DNA of 64,000 nucleotides from Pinus tabuliformis (Eukaryota; Streptophyta; Pinopsida; Pinales; Pinaceae): contig CM062805.1 in the NCBI GenBank assembly GCA_031772625.1, positions 797,695,119 through 797,759,118 on the forward strand, read 5' to 3'. Position 1 is the stretch's first letter. Each line of letters begins with the position of its first letter. Below the pieces are notes generated by a model that was not told where the DNA came from, searched no databases, and was given only the letters and a program-made list of their open reading frames with translations. The position numbers and the translations under genes were made by a program. Shown in pieces: positions 21,782 to 31,801 of the stretch.

Positions 21782-22852
21782 GTGACACGTGGCACTTCAT
21801 ACAAGTTTGCTCTTCTGAAAAGGTATATAATCAGGTCATCTTGGGAGACTGTGCATAACTCTTACTTGGAGAATCCAATGTCGATCAGACTGGTGGCATT
21901 GGAAAGAGGATGCAGAGGACTACTGCAGATCACGATTTCAAAACTGGAAGATCCAAAATTACAGAGTTACAGTGGTTTCAAAATCAAGCTCCTAAAATCA
22001 AGAAAAAACGAGATGAGGAAGTTTGATGGCAAGGATCCGGTAAATTGGATATTACAAATGGAGAAATATTTTGATCTACATGGTGTACCACTATTACAAA
22101 AGGTATGTATTACATTTAATTATTTAGAACCGAATCAATTTTTATGGTATAAAGGGATTTGTTCTCGTAAACCACTTGTCATGTGGTCAATTTTCACAGA
22201 GGAACTGATAGCACATGATGAGGATACAAAGAGAAACACCTTCTTTAGCCAATTGATAAATCTCAAACAAAAGTGTTCAATGATAGAGCACATTGAGGAC
22301 TTTCAAAAATTGAATATAAGGGAAAATGATATTTCAAAGAAGCAGAGGATTGATGTCTCCATAGGGACTTTAAAGGATAACATTCAACATGAGGTTCGTC
22401 TTTGGGAACCTGATTCATTGGAGAAGGCATTCAGGTTGGCAAGAAAAGTGGAAAGAAAAATTATGGAAACAAGGAGTTCTACCCCTCACAACTATAAACA
22501 TGGAAGTGTTGTTTCTCCTAGCCTTCCACAACCTACAAGGGAGACACCACAACAATTGGAAGAAAAACGAGGAAAAGGGCTTTGTTACAATTGTGATAGC
22601 AAATGCACTAAAGGTCATAAGTGTGCTGAGAAGAAATTATTTTACATAGATTATGAAGAGGACGACGAAAAGGATCAAGAAACATCAAAAGAAGAGGATA
22701 TACACCAGGAACCAACCCCAGAGAAAGAAGAAATGAATCCGACCATATCTTGTAAAGCATTGGCAAGAATTACCACTCCTCAAACTCTCAAGATAGAAGG
22801 ACATATCAAGAAAAAAAAGGTTCAAGAAGTGAACGATCACATCAAGAAATAA
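21782..22852 (+). pseudogene. Element D gag (chromovirus type)
   Basis: An open frame of 356 codons has no clear natural ATG at its start, so the N-terminus is uncertain. The capsid-like part includes KFDGKDPVNWILQMEKYFDL and DVSIGTLKDNIQHEVRLW. A CCHC-type knuckle CYNCDSKCTKGHKC lies near 22580-22625, of the LCYNCDEKW-GHKC form common in gypsy chromovirus gag. An acidic linker and the segment ISCKALARITTPQTLKIEGH follow; that segment normally precedes the protease active site, which is absent. It ends at a stop inside the triplicated region. Confidence 0.8.
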
Positions 22853-23101
22853 TAAATGAATCCAACCATATCTTTTAATGCATTGGCCAGAATTACCACT
22901 CCTCAAACTATCAAAATAGAAGGACATATCAAGAAGAAAAATGTTCAAGAAGTGAAAGATCACATCGAACATCAAGAAATGAATCCAACCATATCTTGTA
23001 AAGCATTGGAAGAAATTACCACTCCTCAAACTCTATAGATAGAAGGACATATCAAGAAGAAAAAGGTTCAAGCAATGAAAGATCACATCAAGCATCAACA
23101 A
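22733..23101 (+). repeat. Three 123-bp coding repeats in D
   Basis: Copies start with ATGAATCC at 22733, 22856 and 22979, exactly 123 bp (41 codons) apart. Each encodes MNPTISCKALARITTPQT and then IEGHIKKKKVQEV. Stops separate them (TAA near 22850, TAG near 23036). The repeated piece is the stretch just upstream of the gypsy protease motif. The even spacing points to tandem duplication. Confidence 0.85.
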
Positions 23102-23801
23102 CAAGTTCTCCAACTTTTAAAGGATAACGCCACTTTGGTGCAGAATCGAATGAAACAACATGTAGATCAACATCGCAGTGAACAATGTTTTGATGTAGGT
23201 GATTGGGTATTTTTACGACTACATCTCAAGCAAGCTATTTATGAGAAGGAAATGTTGCCAATACTACATGCACTTATGAAAATGGAGACCTTACCCAATG
23301 GGAAGACACTTCAAGGTAAAAATGGATCATGATAGCCTTAAATACTTTTTAGAACAAATATTATCTTTAGAAGAACAGAAAAAATGGGTCACAAATATGT
23401 TCGGTTATGACTTTGACATCATCTATAGAAAAGGGAAGAAAAATTTTGTTGCAGATGCACTCTCAAGAAAGGATGAGGATGTGGAAGCATTGTTTTGTGC
23501 TATTTCTATTATCCAACCAAATTGGATAAACAAAGCAAGGGATGAATGGAAGAAGGACGAAGAAGTGTGGCCACTCATTCAAAAGTTGCAGAAGATCCCA
23601 ATTCAAAAAATATTGCGAGAACTTGAAGAGGAAGGAAAAATCATATTGGAACCTAGAGCAGTCACAGAAACAAGAACCCAACAGCTACGAAATCTATCAA
23701 TTTCAGAGTATCTCATCAAGTGGAAGAACTTACCCGCTAAAGATTCCACATGGGAGGACAAGAATTTTATACAGAAGCATCAAGAACTACTCAAGCATTG
23801 A
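23075..23801 (+). pseudogene. Element D shuffled pol tail (integrase end, RNase H end, chromodomain)
   Basis: An integrase C-terminal segment (QNRMKQHVDQHRSEQ, VGDWVFLRL; 23130-23225) comes first, then an RNase H to integrase linker segment (WVTNMFGYDFDIIYRKGKKN, VADALSRK; 23385-23470), then a chromodomain (YLIKWKNLPAKDSTWED, about 23710-23760) to a stop at 23801. In normal chromoviruses RNase H precedes the integrase tail, so the order is scrambled and the catalytic cores are missing. A frameshift lies near 23320. Confidence 0.85.
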
Positions 23802-23829
23802 GGACAACACATTTTGAAGGAGAGGCGCA

Positions 23830-24163
23830 TGTTAGGCCCCTATACTACTAGTGTAGCCACTTATTGTTATTAGTACAACCCCCTTATTATATTGTTGTAC
23901 CCATGTATTCCCCATATTGTTATTATTGTGCCCCATAGAAGCCCACTATTGTTATTATGGTACCCTTACATTATTATTTTTTATGTCGGTTGTGATTATA
24001 TTATGACCCCTTAGACTCCTATATATAGAAAGGAGGTCTTATCATTTTTATTATCTAAGAATTGTTCATTTGTGTAATGTAAAAGAGGTTTCCCCCTCGA
24101 AGAGGCTTATTTCTAAGGCATTGATCTATCTTTTCTATCTTTTTGCAAGTTGGTTTCATAACA
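23830..24163 (+). repeat. Element D 3' LTR
   Basis: The second copy of the D LTR is preceded by GAAGGAGAGGCGCA and ends TTTCATAACA. The minisatellite of LTR C resumes directly after it with TTCCGGCAG. Confidence 0.9.
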
Positions 24164-24626
24164 TTCCGGCAGTTCACAGCAGTTCCCGCAATTCCGGTAA
24201 TTCCGGCTATTCTGGTTGTTCCGGCTTCTGTCCTCTACGTCAGCTTTCCCGGTTGTTCCCGGCAGTTCCGGCTATTCCCGGCTTCTACCCTCTGGGTTAG
24301 GGAAACGTTATGCCTTAGGATCTCTCCTCCTACTAGAACCCAAAGACAAGTAGAGAGGAAGAGATCCCAAGTGTGTTGAAATGACTTGAAGGCCACCTCT
24401 ATTTATACTAAAACGTTGAGCACAAGTGTGGTTTATTTGGTTGTTGGCCGACCTTGACGAATTGTCCCATAACACAAATAAATTCATATCTCCATGAATA
24501 CTTATCGGAATCGGATGATCTTTAGATCAATCTTACACCTCTCGATGAGAGGGATCCAAGAAAAATATCAGATTCCTTTAATAATATGACCCACATGGAG
24601 TTTGGCCCTAGTTTCCAATTTTAACA
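24164..24626 (-). repeat. Element C 3' LTR, second fragment
   Basis: It matches 36985-37437. It contains the rest of the minisatellite, a TATA box (minus-strand TATAAAT, 24401-24407) and the U3 end, whose minus strand reads TGTTAAAATTGGAAACTAGG, like LTR B. Confidence 0.88.
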
Positions 24627-25116
24627 CTCCCTCTCAATTAGGGAGAACTCCTTTCGCTGATCCATATGTCTGACTATACTATTTCTGCCATCAGTGCCCT
24701 GCACTGCTCTGCTCTGCTAAGCTCTGATTTGTTGAACCATGAAGAAGAAGAACTTATCGAGAATGTCTCATACCATTCTCTACTGACCCGAAGTCAGTTT
24801 CATCTGAAGAGGGTGTGTCACATCACTCTTACTGACCCGAAGTCAATTTTATTGATCCCAGATCAATATCAAAAGAGAGTGTCTCAAACCACTCATATTG
24901 ATCCCAGATCAATGGAGGTCATCCTAGCATAGAGAGTATGGTAGATACATCGATGCACCCATCGATAGTACTACTATGGTCCCTAACCTCGTTTCTCTTC
25001 TCATTGATCAGATGAGACGTACTTCCCATGAGTCCCAGACCGCATGGGTAGGATGCCTCGACAGGAGAACTAATCATCTTGTTTCACAGTTGCCACAGGA
25101 GAACTCATCATCCTGA
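24627..25116 (-). repeat. Element C polypurine tract and inverted-repeat array
   Basis: CTCCCTCTCAATTAGGGAG at 24627-24645 contains the polypurine tract in its CTCCCT arm. Beyond it are repeated stems, perfect ATTGATC-CCA-GATCAAT at 24851-24867 and 24897-24913 and TGAC-CCGAA-GTCA near 24785 and 24833, in ~60-bp units that also carry GTGTCWCACCACTC. The start of the second array type (GGAGAACTAATCATC) is at 25060-25116, where E is inserted. Confidence 0.7.
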
Positions 25117-25366
25117 TGTTGGAAATAATACTGAGAGGGGGGGGTGAATCAGTATTATCAAGTACTTTTAACAAATCTTCTTTAATTATGCTTTAAATTA
25201 TTTTTGCATATCAGTACCATAAAATAATGAGCATAAACAAGAAAAGCAGATAGTCACACCAAAGAACACCAGATATAAGGTGGAAACCCAATGTGGGTGA
25301 AAACCACCTGCTGCAATATGTCTCTATCTTCTTTCAAATTAGAAACTCCTTTTACAATGGTTTTGT

Positions 25367-25464
25367 ACTGGTGCAGTCCTTTACCAGTACGCAGGCTGCA
25401 ACCTGCAGAGAGCTACAACTCTCTCTCGTTTTCCAGTCTCTCCTGGAAGGGAGCTACAACCCCC
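25367..25464 (-). repeat. Stem-loop cluster in U5 of LTR E
   Basis: Five consecutive stems, given as the plus strand: ACTGGT/ACCAGT (25367-25388), GCAGG-CTGCAA-CCTGC (25391-25406), AGAGAG-CTACAA-CTCTCT (25407-25424), TTCCAG-TCTCTC-CTGGAA (25431-25448) and GGGAG-CTACAA-CCCCC with one mismatch (25449-25464). Four have six-base loops. The same cluster is in the other LTR near 32051-32148. It would lie in the 5' leader of the element RNA. Confidence 0.75.
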
Positions 25465-25664
25465 TACTTCTTTTCTTACAAGGACCACTTTTCATTAATT
25501 TTCAGACTGGATCCATAAACATCAAATGATCATCAAGTATAAGAAAACCACCCAGTCAACTGTAGTAACCAGATCAACAATAATAGGACCAAACCTAGAA
25601 CACCTTATCAACAGAAAAATACAGCCAAACAAAATGTCTTAAGACAGATACGTAGTTTTTCTTT

Positions 25665-26050
25665 CTTTGGTCTGCGTGCGTACGCACTTCACCTTCTGCT
25701 CCCCTGCATATACCCGCAGAGACCCTTCTGCCGCACTGCGTGTCCACGCACTGTTTCTTCAACCGCGCTGCGTACTGTTACTGCAGGTACGCACCCAGAG
25801 ACACTATCGCGCCGCGTACTGTTACTGCAGGTACGCACCCAGAGACACTATCGCGCCGCGTACTGCCACTGTAGCCACGCACTCATAGATACTATCGCGC
25901 CGCGTACTTTTACTGTGCGTACGCACCTGAACCTTCTTCTGCTCTGCGTACCTACGCAGCTCTCCTGTTTCTGCTCTGCGTACCCACGCAGATCTCCTGT
26001 TTCTGCTCTGCGTACCCACGCACCTGTACCGTAAAAACACCTGCGTACTT
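25665..26050 (-). repeat. Palindromic TGCGTAC-type tandem repeats in LTR E
   Basis: A GC-rich tract downstream of the element TATA box has ~50-bp units (CGCGTACTGTTACTGCAGGT... ACACTATCGCGC) about four times and ~33-bp units (CTCTGCGTACCTACGCAG...) three times. Stems include CTGCGTA-CC-TACGCAG, CTGCGT-ACCC-ACGCAG and the perfect palindrome GTGCGTACGCAC. The homologous tract is at about 32350-32730. Confidence 0.8.
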
Positions 26051-26594
26051 CTGATTAGGGCCGAATTGGCAGTCTACCAGTGTGGCACAGTTAGTCAGAT
26101 GCTCAGATCTGATCATGCGCTCGAGAGATCACCCTTCACAGATTCGCTTTCAACTTCTCTTACATATAGATCAAGCTTTTAAGACCATAACCCAATATTT
26201 CAGATCTTAAGATATTCAATTGCAAAAGATACTTAGCCAAGTGATCTCCTTTGCTTTATATAGGCAAGCTCCTCCTAAAATCATGGATCAATACCACGAG
26301 CCAAAACCATAATAACACAAATATCGTCGGCTAAATACCAAGGGTTAAACATAAGAAAACCCTCGTGTGTATTTCTCTGCCTTGAAGTGAGTGCACTGGG
26401 GGTACGCACCTCCTGAACGGCTGACCTGCGAGTCTGGCCGCGGTCCCTTCACGGTGTACCTGCGGGTACGCATCTTCTGATCTGTTTTCCTGCGTACTTC
26501 TTAATTTTCAACAAATTGAGAGCCTTGCCACGGGTGTTGCCATCAAGTACAACATCTGTAACATATAGCCATACCAGAAACATTAATGCCAACA

Positions 26595-26766
26595 ATCTCC
26601 CCCTTTGGACTTGATGGCAACCTCAAAAACTTCAGTGTCATTCTCCCCCTTTGACATCAAGGGCAAAGGGTTATGCTCCCCCTAAGAACATGCTCCCCCT
26701 GAATATGAACCAGATCTGCAACGAAGAACCATAATCCACCATGAAAGAGATAGAGACATATTGCAG
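26595..26766 (-). other. Element E polypurine tract and 3' untranslated region
   Basis: In element sense AAAGGGGGAGAT lies directly before the LTR (plus-strand ATCTCCCCCTTT, 26595-26606). Further CCCCCT runs near 26644, 26670-26698 and 26823 could act as extra polypurine tracts. No coding is seen. Confidence 0.7.
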
Positions 26767-26893
26767 CTACTTCCATGATCTCCTTCTGTACATCCTCCAT
26801 AATGCCAACAATGCATTATATGCTCCCCCTGAACCTGTGCCATCAATCTTCAACCAATCAGCCACCCAGCACATGTATACAATCAGAAGAGTT

Positions 26894-28501
26894 TCAACAA
26901 TAAGATGATGCATCAACAACCCCCAGCTTTTGCCTGAGGTATTCAAAAGTGTCCCTGGGCAATGGTTTGGTGAGTATATCAGCAACTTGTTCCTTAGAAG
27001 GAACATACTCCAACTTGACCTTCTGTTCAAGCACTTGTTCCCGAAGAAAATGATACTTGATTGGTATGTGCTTGGTTTTTGAATGCATGACAGGATTCTT
27101 TGAGATGCTGATTGCACTTGTGTTATCACATAAGATGGGGATAGGTGGTGTACAAGTGATTTGAAAATCCTACAAAGTCTGCATCATCCAAAGGAGTTGA
27201 GTGCAACAAGATGCAGCAGCAACATATTCTACTTCAGCTGTAGACAAGGCAATCGAACTCTGTTTCTTGCTGAACCAAGATACCAGTCTGGAACCCATAA
27301 AGAACGCACCACCACTTGTGCTTTTCCTGTCATCCATGCTTCCGGCCCAATCTGCATCTGTATAAGCATGAAGTGTGAGATCTGTATCTCTGGGATACCA
27401 TAAGCCATAATTTTGAGTCCCTTGAAGATATTTGAAAATTCTCTTCACTGCCTGAAGATGAGTCTCCTTCGGATTTTCCTAAAATCTTCCAACTATTCCA
27501 ACTGCATGCATGATGTCCAGTCGGGTACCTGTCAAATAAAGTAAACTTCCAATCATAGATCTGTAGGTTGGTTGATGTACTGCTGCAGATTCATCATTTG
27601 CACTGAGGCTACATCCTGTGACCATGGGTGTACATACTGGTTTTGCATCTTCCATGCCATATTTCTTCAAAATCTATTTGAGATACTTGGTTTGAGATAA
27701 AAATATTCCTCCTTTTTGTTGGATTTGCAAACCAAGGAAATATGTCAGTTCTCCCAGCAAGGACATTTCAAATTCTTTCTGCATGACCAAGGCAAAGCTT
27801 TGACTCATAGCTTCTTCATTGCTGCCAAAAATAATGTCATCTACATACACAACAAGTATTAGCAATTTTTCATTTTCAACTTTTATATAAAGATTTCTAT
27901 CTGCTGATCCTTTTGAAAAACCTTGTTGATGGAGATATTTGTCCAAACGGTAGTACCAAGCCCTTGGAGCTTGTTTGAGACCATAGAGAGCCTTTTTCAA
28001 TCTGCATACAAGATTTGGATCATTTCCAAGAATGAACCCATCTGGCTGCTCAATGTATACTTCTTCTTCCAAGTCTCCATTCAGAAAGGCTGATTTCACG
28101 TCCATTTGAAATACTTTGAAGTTTTGAAAACTTGAGAGAGCAAGGAACATTCGGATGGCCTCAAGTCTTGCAACAGGATCAAAGGTTTCTTCAAAGTCTA
28201 TTCCTTCTTGCTGCGCATACCCTTTACAAACAAGTATGTCCTTGTTTCTAATTACTTCTCCATTTTCATTTAATTTATTTTTGAAGACCCATTTTGTTCC
28301 GATAACATTCTTATCCTTTGGTCTAGGAACCAGCTCCCAAGTGTTGTTCTTTTCGATCTGCTCAAGTTCTTCATCCATTGCTTTCACCCAACATTCATCT
28401 TTGCATGCCTCTTTCACATTTTGTGGTTCAGTAGAGGAGAGTAATGCAAAATAGCTTGAAGCTTCTGCAACTGTTCTTCTTGTTTGTACACCTGCTTCTT
28501 T
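26894..28501 (-). pseudogene. Element E pol, reverse transcriptase and RNase H half
   Basis: This continues the frame of 28502-30370 after a TAG. Reverse transcriptase has [44 protein letters not shown] and the catalytic [11 protein letters not shown] (near 27840). RNase H has AYTDADWAGSMDDRKSTSG and a final [10 protein letters not shown]-like end, [13 protein letters not shown]. Stops at 27674-27676, 27479-27481 and 27170-27172 replace Gln codons in conserved contexts. All core motifs survive, so decay is recent. The enzyme would copy element RNA into DNA in the particle. Confidence 0.92.
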
Positions 28502-30370
28502 CTACCCCATAATCTGAGATTCCGGATGATTCTTCTGAACATATCTGGATGGAGTCTTTTCTTCTATTCTTGTCTGCTCCTCTGGTTCTTCTTGCGGTTC
28601 TTCTTGAGGTTCTTCTTCTTCATCATTCTGTCGTTGAGGGTAGCCTTCATCTTCTTCGATGTCTTCATGATGTACTTGCCTAGGAATGTATCCCTTCTCA
28701 TCAACCACTACATCAATGTTGTCAACAATTCTGCCAAGTCTTTTATTGTAGCATTTGTATGCTTTGCTATGTGGAGAGTAACCAAGAAGAATGCCTTCAT
28801 CTGCTCTAGGTTCAAGTTTGCCAAGCTGCTCATCAGTATTCTTGATATAGCATTCGCTCCCAAAGATTTTGAAGTTCTTTACCGAAGGAGTCTTACCACT
28901 CCAGAGCTCATGAGGAGTTTGAGTGCTGTTCACCCGAACATTTGTCTTGTTGAGAATAACAACCGCAGCATGTGCAGCTTCACCCCAGAAAGTTGTGGGA
29001 GTTCCTGACTCATCAAGCATAGCACGAGCCATTTGTTGGATTGTTCTGTTCATTCTTTCCACAACTCCATTTTGCTGAGGAGTTCTAGCTGTAGAGAATT
29101 CTCTTCTTATCCCATGTTCTTCACAGAAATCGAAAAATTCATTTGAGGTAAACTCCCCACCTTTGTCGGATCTGAGGCACTTAATTTTGTGACCTGATTC
29201 ATTTTCAACCAAGGCTTTGAAAGATTTGAATTTTTCGAATGCTTCATATTTGTGCTTCATAAGTCCTAACCAGACAAACCTGGAGAAATCGTCAATGAAT
29301 AATATCAAGTATTCTTCTCCTCGAGGTGTTCTTTTCCTGAAAGGACCGCATGTATCTGTATGTACTAGCTCAAGAGGCATGCTAGCTGACCCTTCCTTCT
29401 CTAGAAAGTTAGTTCTGGTTTGTTTTCCAAACTGACATGATTTGCATATGGTATTGTCAGGAATTTTGACATCTGGAAGATCGCGAACTGCCTGATATTT
29501 GCATGCTTTCCTTATTTGTGAAAAGCTTAGATGCCCCAATCTCCAATGCCATAACCAGTGCTCATCATCCTTGCTCAGATAGCATTGTTGTTGTCCTTCT
29601 TCAAATATGTACAGATTATTTGGAGTTCTTTTACCTTTGATCACTGTTTTACCTGTATCAAGATCACGAACAAGACATCCATTTGATCGAAATATCACCT
29701 CGGTTCTTTGATCACACATCTGGCTGACACTTAGAAGATTATGCTTCAATCCATCTACATACAAAACATTTCCAGCCTTGACCTTTTCTTTTAACTGAGC
29801 AATGCCTTTTCCTTTTATAGTTGCAGGAGTATCATTTCCAAAAGAAACATTCTTTCCTTTTTCTAGAGCAGAATATGACTCCAGTTTTTCTTTATCACCT
29901 GTCATATGCTTCGAACATCCACTGTCAATGTACCATAGATTTTCCTGTCCCTCTGCATAAAATGCTATCCCACATCTTTCTGTTTGTGGTTCCTTTATTC
30001 TCCATGTTTTGGTGCTTGAGGCTTGTTCCTTTTTCTGCTGAAACCTGCTCCTGCATTTAGAATCTTCATGACCAAAGTTATTGCAAATAGAACATTCAAC
30101 TTCATTTTCAAGAACCGAAAAGTTGTTATAGGTCCTTTTTGTAATCCCGGTCATACTTCTTTGTTTTTGAGCTTCTCTCGTCATGATCGTTTTATATGCA
30201 ACACATTGAGCTGCTTTGTGGCCAAAGTTATGGCAAGAAAAGCATTGTCCATTGAAGAAACTTCTGCGGTTATCAAATCTACCAGCCAAATGATTGTAAT
30301 TTCTATTGTCATCCATTCTTGAACCAAATTGAGAAGATTTTACCTGTGGCTGGTTGTAGCTTTTGTTCAC
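28502..30370 (-). pseudogene. Element E pol, gag tail, protease and integrase
   Basis: An open frame of 622 codons. Two zinc knuckles come first (CFSCHNFGHKAAQC, CSICNNFGHEDSKC), then the protease motif WYIDSGCSKHMTG, GAG-pre-integrase with WHWRLGHLSFSQ, and integrase: HHCC finger ending CKSCQFGK, and the D-D-35-E core with VHTDTCGPF, FIDDFSRF, RSDKGGEFTS and PQQNGVVERMNRT. The C-terminal part has an acidic EEEPQEEPQEEPEEQ stretch. The frame begins downstream of a TGA near 30407 and ends at TAG 28502. Confidence 0.93.
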
Positions 30371-30698
30371 CCTTAAGACGGATTGCCCCTGATAGTCTCT
30401 GTTTTCAATTCATCCCTGCTTTACCTGATGGTCTTCATTGTGCTTTTGCTCATTTCTTCTTGCTGCATCAAGATAACTTTTTGAGGTGGATGCTTGAGAA
30501 GTTTCTCCATTATAGCCCAGACCTGTCTTGTTTAGTGGAGACCGCTGCACATTGATAATCTCATCCAAAGTTTCAGATCCTTTGACAAACTTAAGATTAA
30601 TAGCTTTTGTTTTCTCAATCTCTTTTCTAAGACCAACAATTTCACCTTCTAATTTTTCAAGATGTTTTTCCTTTTCATCAATTTTAAATTGTAGAGTA

Positions 30699-31742
30699 TC
30701 AATGATTCTTTTCTTCTATACATCTCTTGAGTCTAGTAATTTCTTCATAAAGGTTATCCACATCTATAGCATCCATATAATCATCATCTTCAAATGCCAT
30801 TAACAATTTATATTCATTACCTCGTTCATCTCCATCACTGTTTGATAGACCATCACTATCTTCATGAGTGTAGTAGCTTTTCTTATTTGCACTCTGTTTC
30901 TTGTTCCATCTAGCAGGTTCCTTTCCTTTATCCTTATAAGGACATTTTGCAGCATAATGACCTACTCTTCCACAAGCAAAGCATTTAAAAGGTAACTTAC
31001 CTCTGAACCTTCCAGAACCCCTTTGAAGATTTCTGACAAAATTTGATTCTTCTTCTTCTTCTTCTGGGACGTGACTTGCTTCATAATAATCTCCTTTGCC
31101 TGAAGCCTTGAAAGCAGCTTCTCTTCTGTCTGAAGGACCTCCCTTTCTCATTTCATAAGCAGTTAGAATTCTGTGAAGCTGAGACATAGTAAGAATTCGT
31201 AGATTTTCCTTTTCTTCTATTGCAGATACTTTAGATTCAAACTTGGGGGACAATGATCTTAGAACTTTTTCAACCACAATAGCCTCTTTTATTTCTTCAC
31301 CCAAATTTTTCATACAATTAACAATCTCATCTACCCAAAGAAAATAGTTAGCCACACTTTCATCATTATACATCTTGAGATTCTCATACTGAATCCTGAG
31401 GGTTTGAAGTTTAGCACGCTTTACCTGTTCATCTCCTTCGTAGCTCAAGACAATCTTGTCCCATATTTCTTTTGCGGATTTATATTGCATAACCTTTACG
31501 AATTTTGTTTGAGATAAGCATCCCAGCAAAGTATTGACTGCTTTAGCATTTGTTTCATATTTCTTCTTTTCGGCCGCATCTGTAGGAGTAGCTGAAGGAA
31601 AAGCGTAGCCTGTATCTATGATATCCCAAACTTCTGTACCAAGAGATTGAAGATAGGCAGTAACTCTTACCTTCCAATAATTGAAGTTTGTCCCATCAAA
31701 AATTGGTGGCCTGATTGATGCTTCCCTCTCGTAGTTGCTCAT
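30699..31742 (-). pseudogene. Element E gag, capsid part
   Basis: ATG at 31742, 347 codons. It opens with REASIRPPIFDGTNFNYWKV, the classic copia gag start. It then has QYKSAKEIWDKIVLSYEGDE and a CCHC knuckle CFACGRVGHYAAKC near 30960, followed by an acidic tail. The stop at 30699 results from a one-base shift: the tail continues in another frame (30700-30400) with LEKLEGEIVGLRKEIEK and LDEIINVQRSPLNKTGLG, the same C-terminal motif seen in J. This gag belongs to the large-gag SIRE-like group by that motif (inference). Confidence 0.9.
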
Positions 31743-31786
31743 GATGAATGATCTTCCTTCAAGCGATCAAGCTTCTCCGAAGAACC

Positions 31787-31801
31787 TGCTCTGATACCAA
31801 T
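31787..31801 (-). other. Element E primer-binding site
   Basis: The minus strand reads TGGTATCAGAGCAGG, separated by two to three bases from the 5' LTR at 31802. It is the initiator-Met tRNA type. Confidence 0.9.

Larger units (their letters stand above)
20909..24163 (+). mobile_element. Element D: small rearranged gypsy chromovirus
   Basis: The 3255-bp element has ~334-bp LTRs at 20909-21241 and 23830-24163 (TGTTAGGCCCC...TTTCATAACA). Flanks TTCTG and TTCCG are a 4-of-5 target duplication inside the minisatellite of LTR C. A TGGTATCAGAGC primer-binding site is at 21244-21255, and a GAAGGAGAGG polypurine tract precedes the 3' LTR. The interior holds gag, a triplicated protease-side segment, an integrase tail, an RNase H tail and a chromodomain, but no reverse transcriptase. 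It must have depended on a partner element. Confidence 0.9.
25117..26594 (-). repeat. Element E 3' LTR
   Basis: It begins TGTTGGAAATAATACTGAGA and ends CATTAATGCCAACA on the plus strand. In element sense, TATATAAAG (about 26256-26266) is the TATA box. It holds a palindrome-rich GC tract (25665-26050) and a cluster of small stem-loops (25367-25464). Confidence 0.92.

Noticed and set aside
28484-29008. Plus-strand open frame of 174 codons
   Set aside because: It is the complement of the E integrase frame, which has all catalytic motifs. A shadow.
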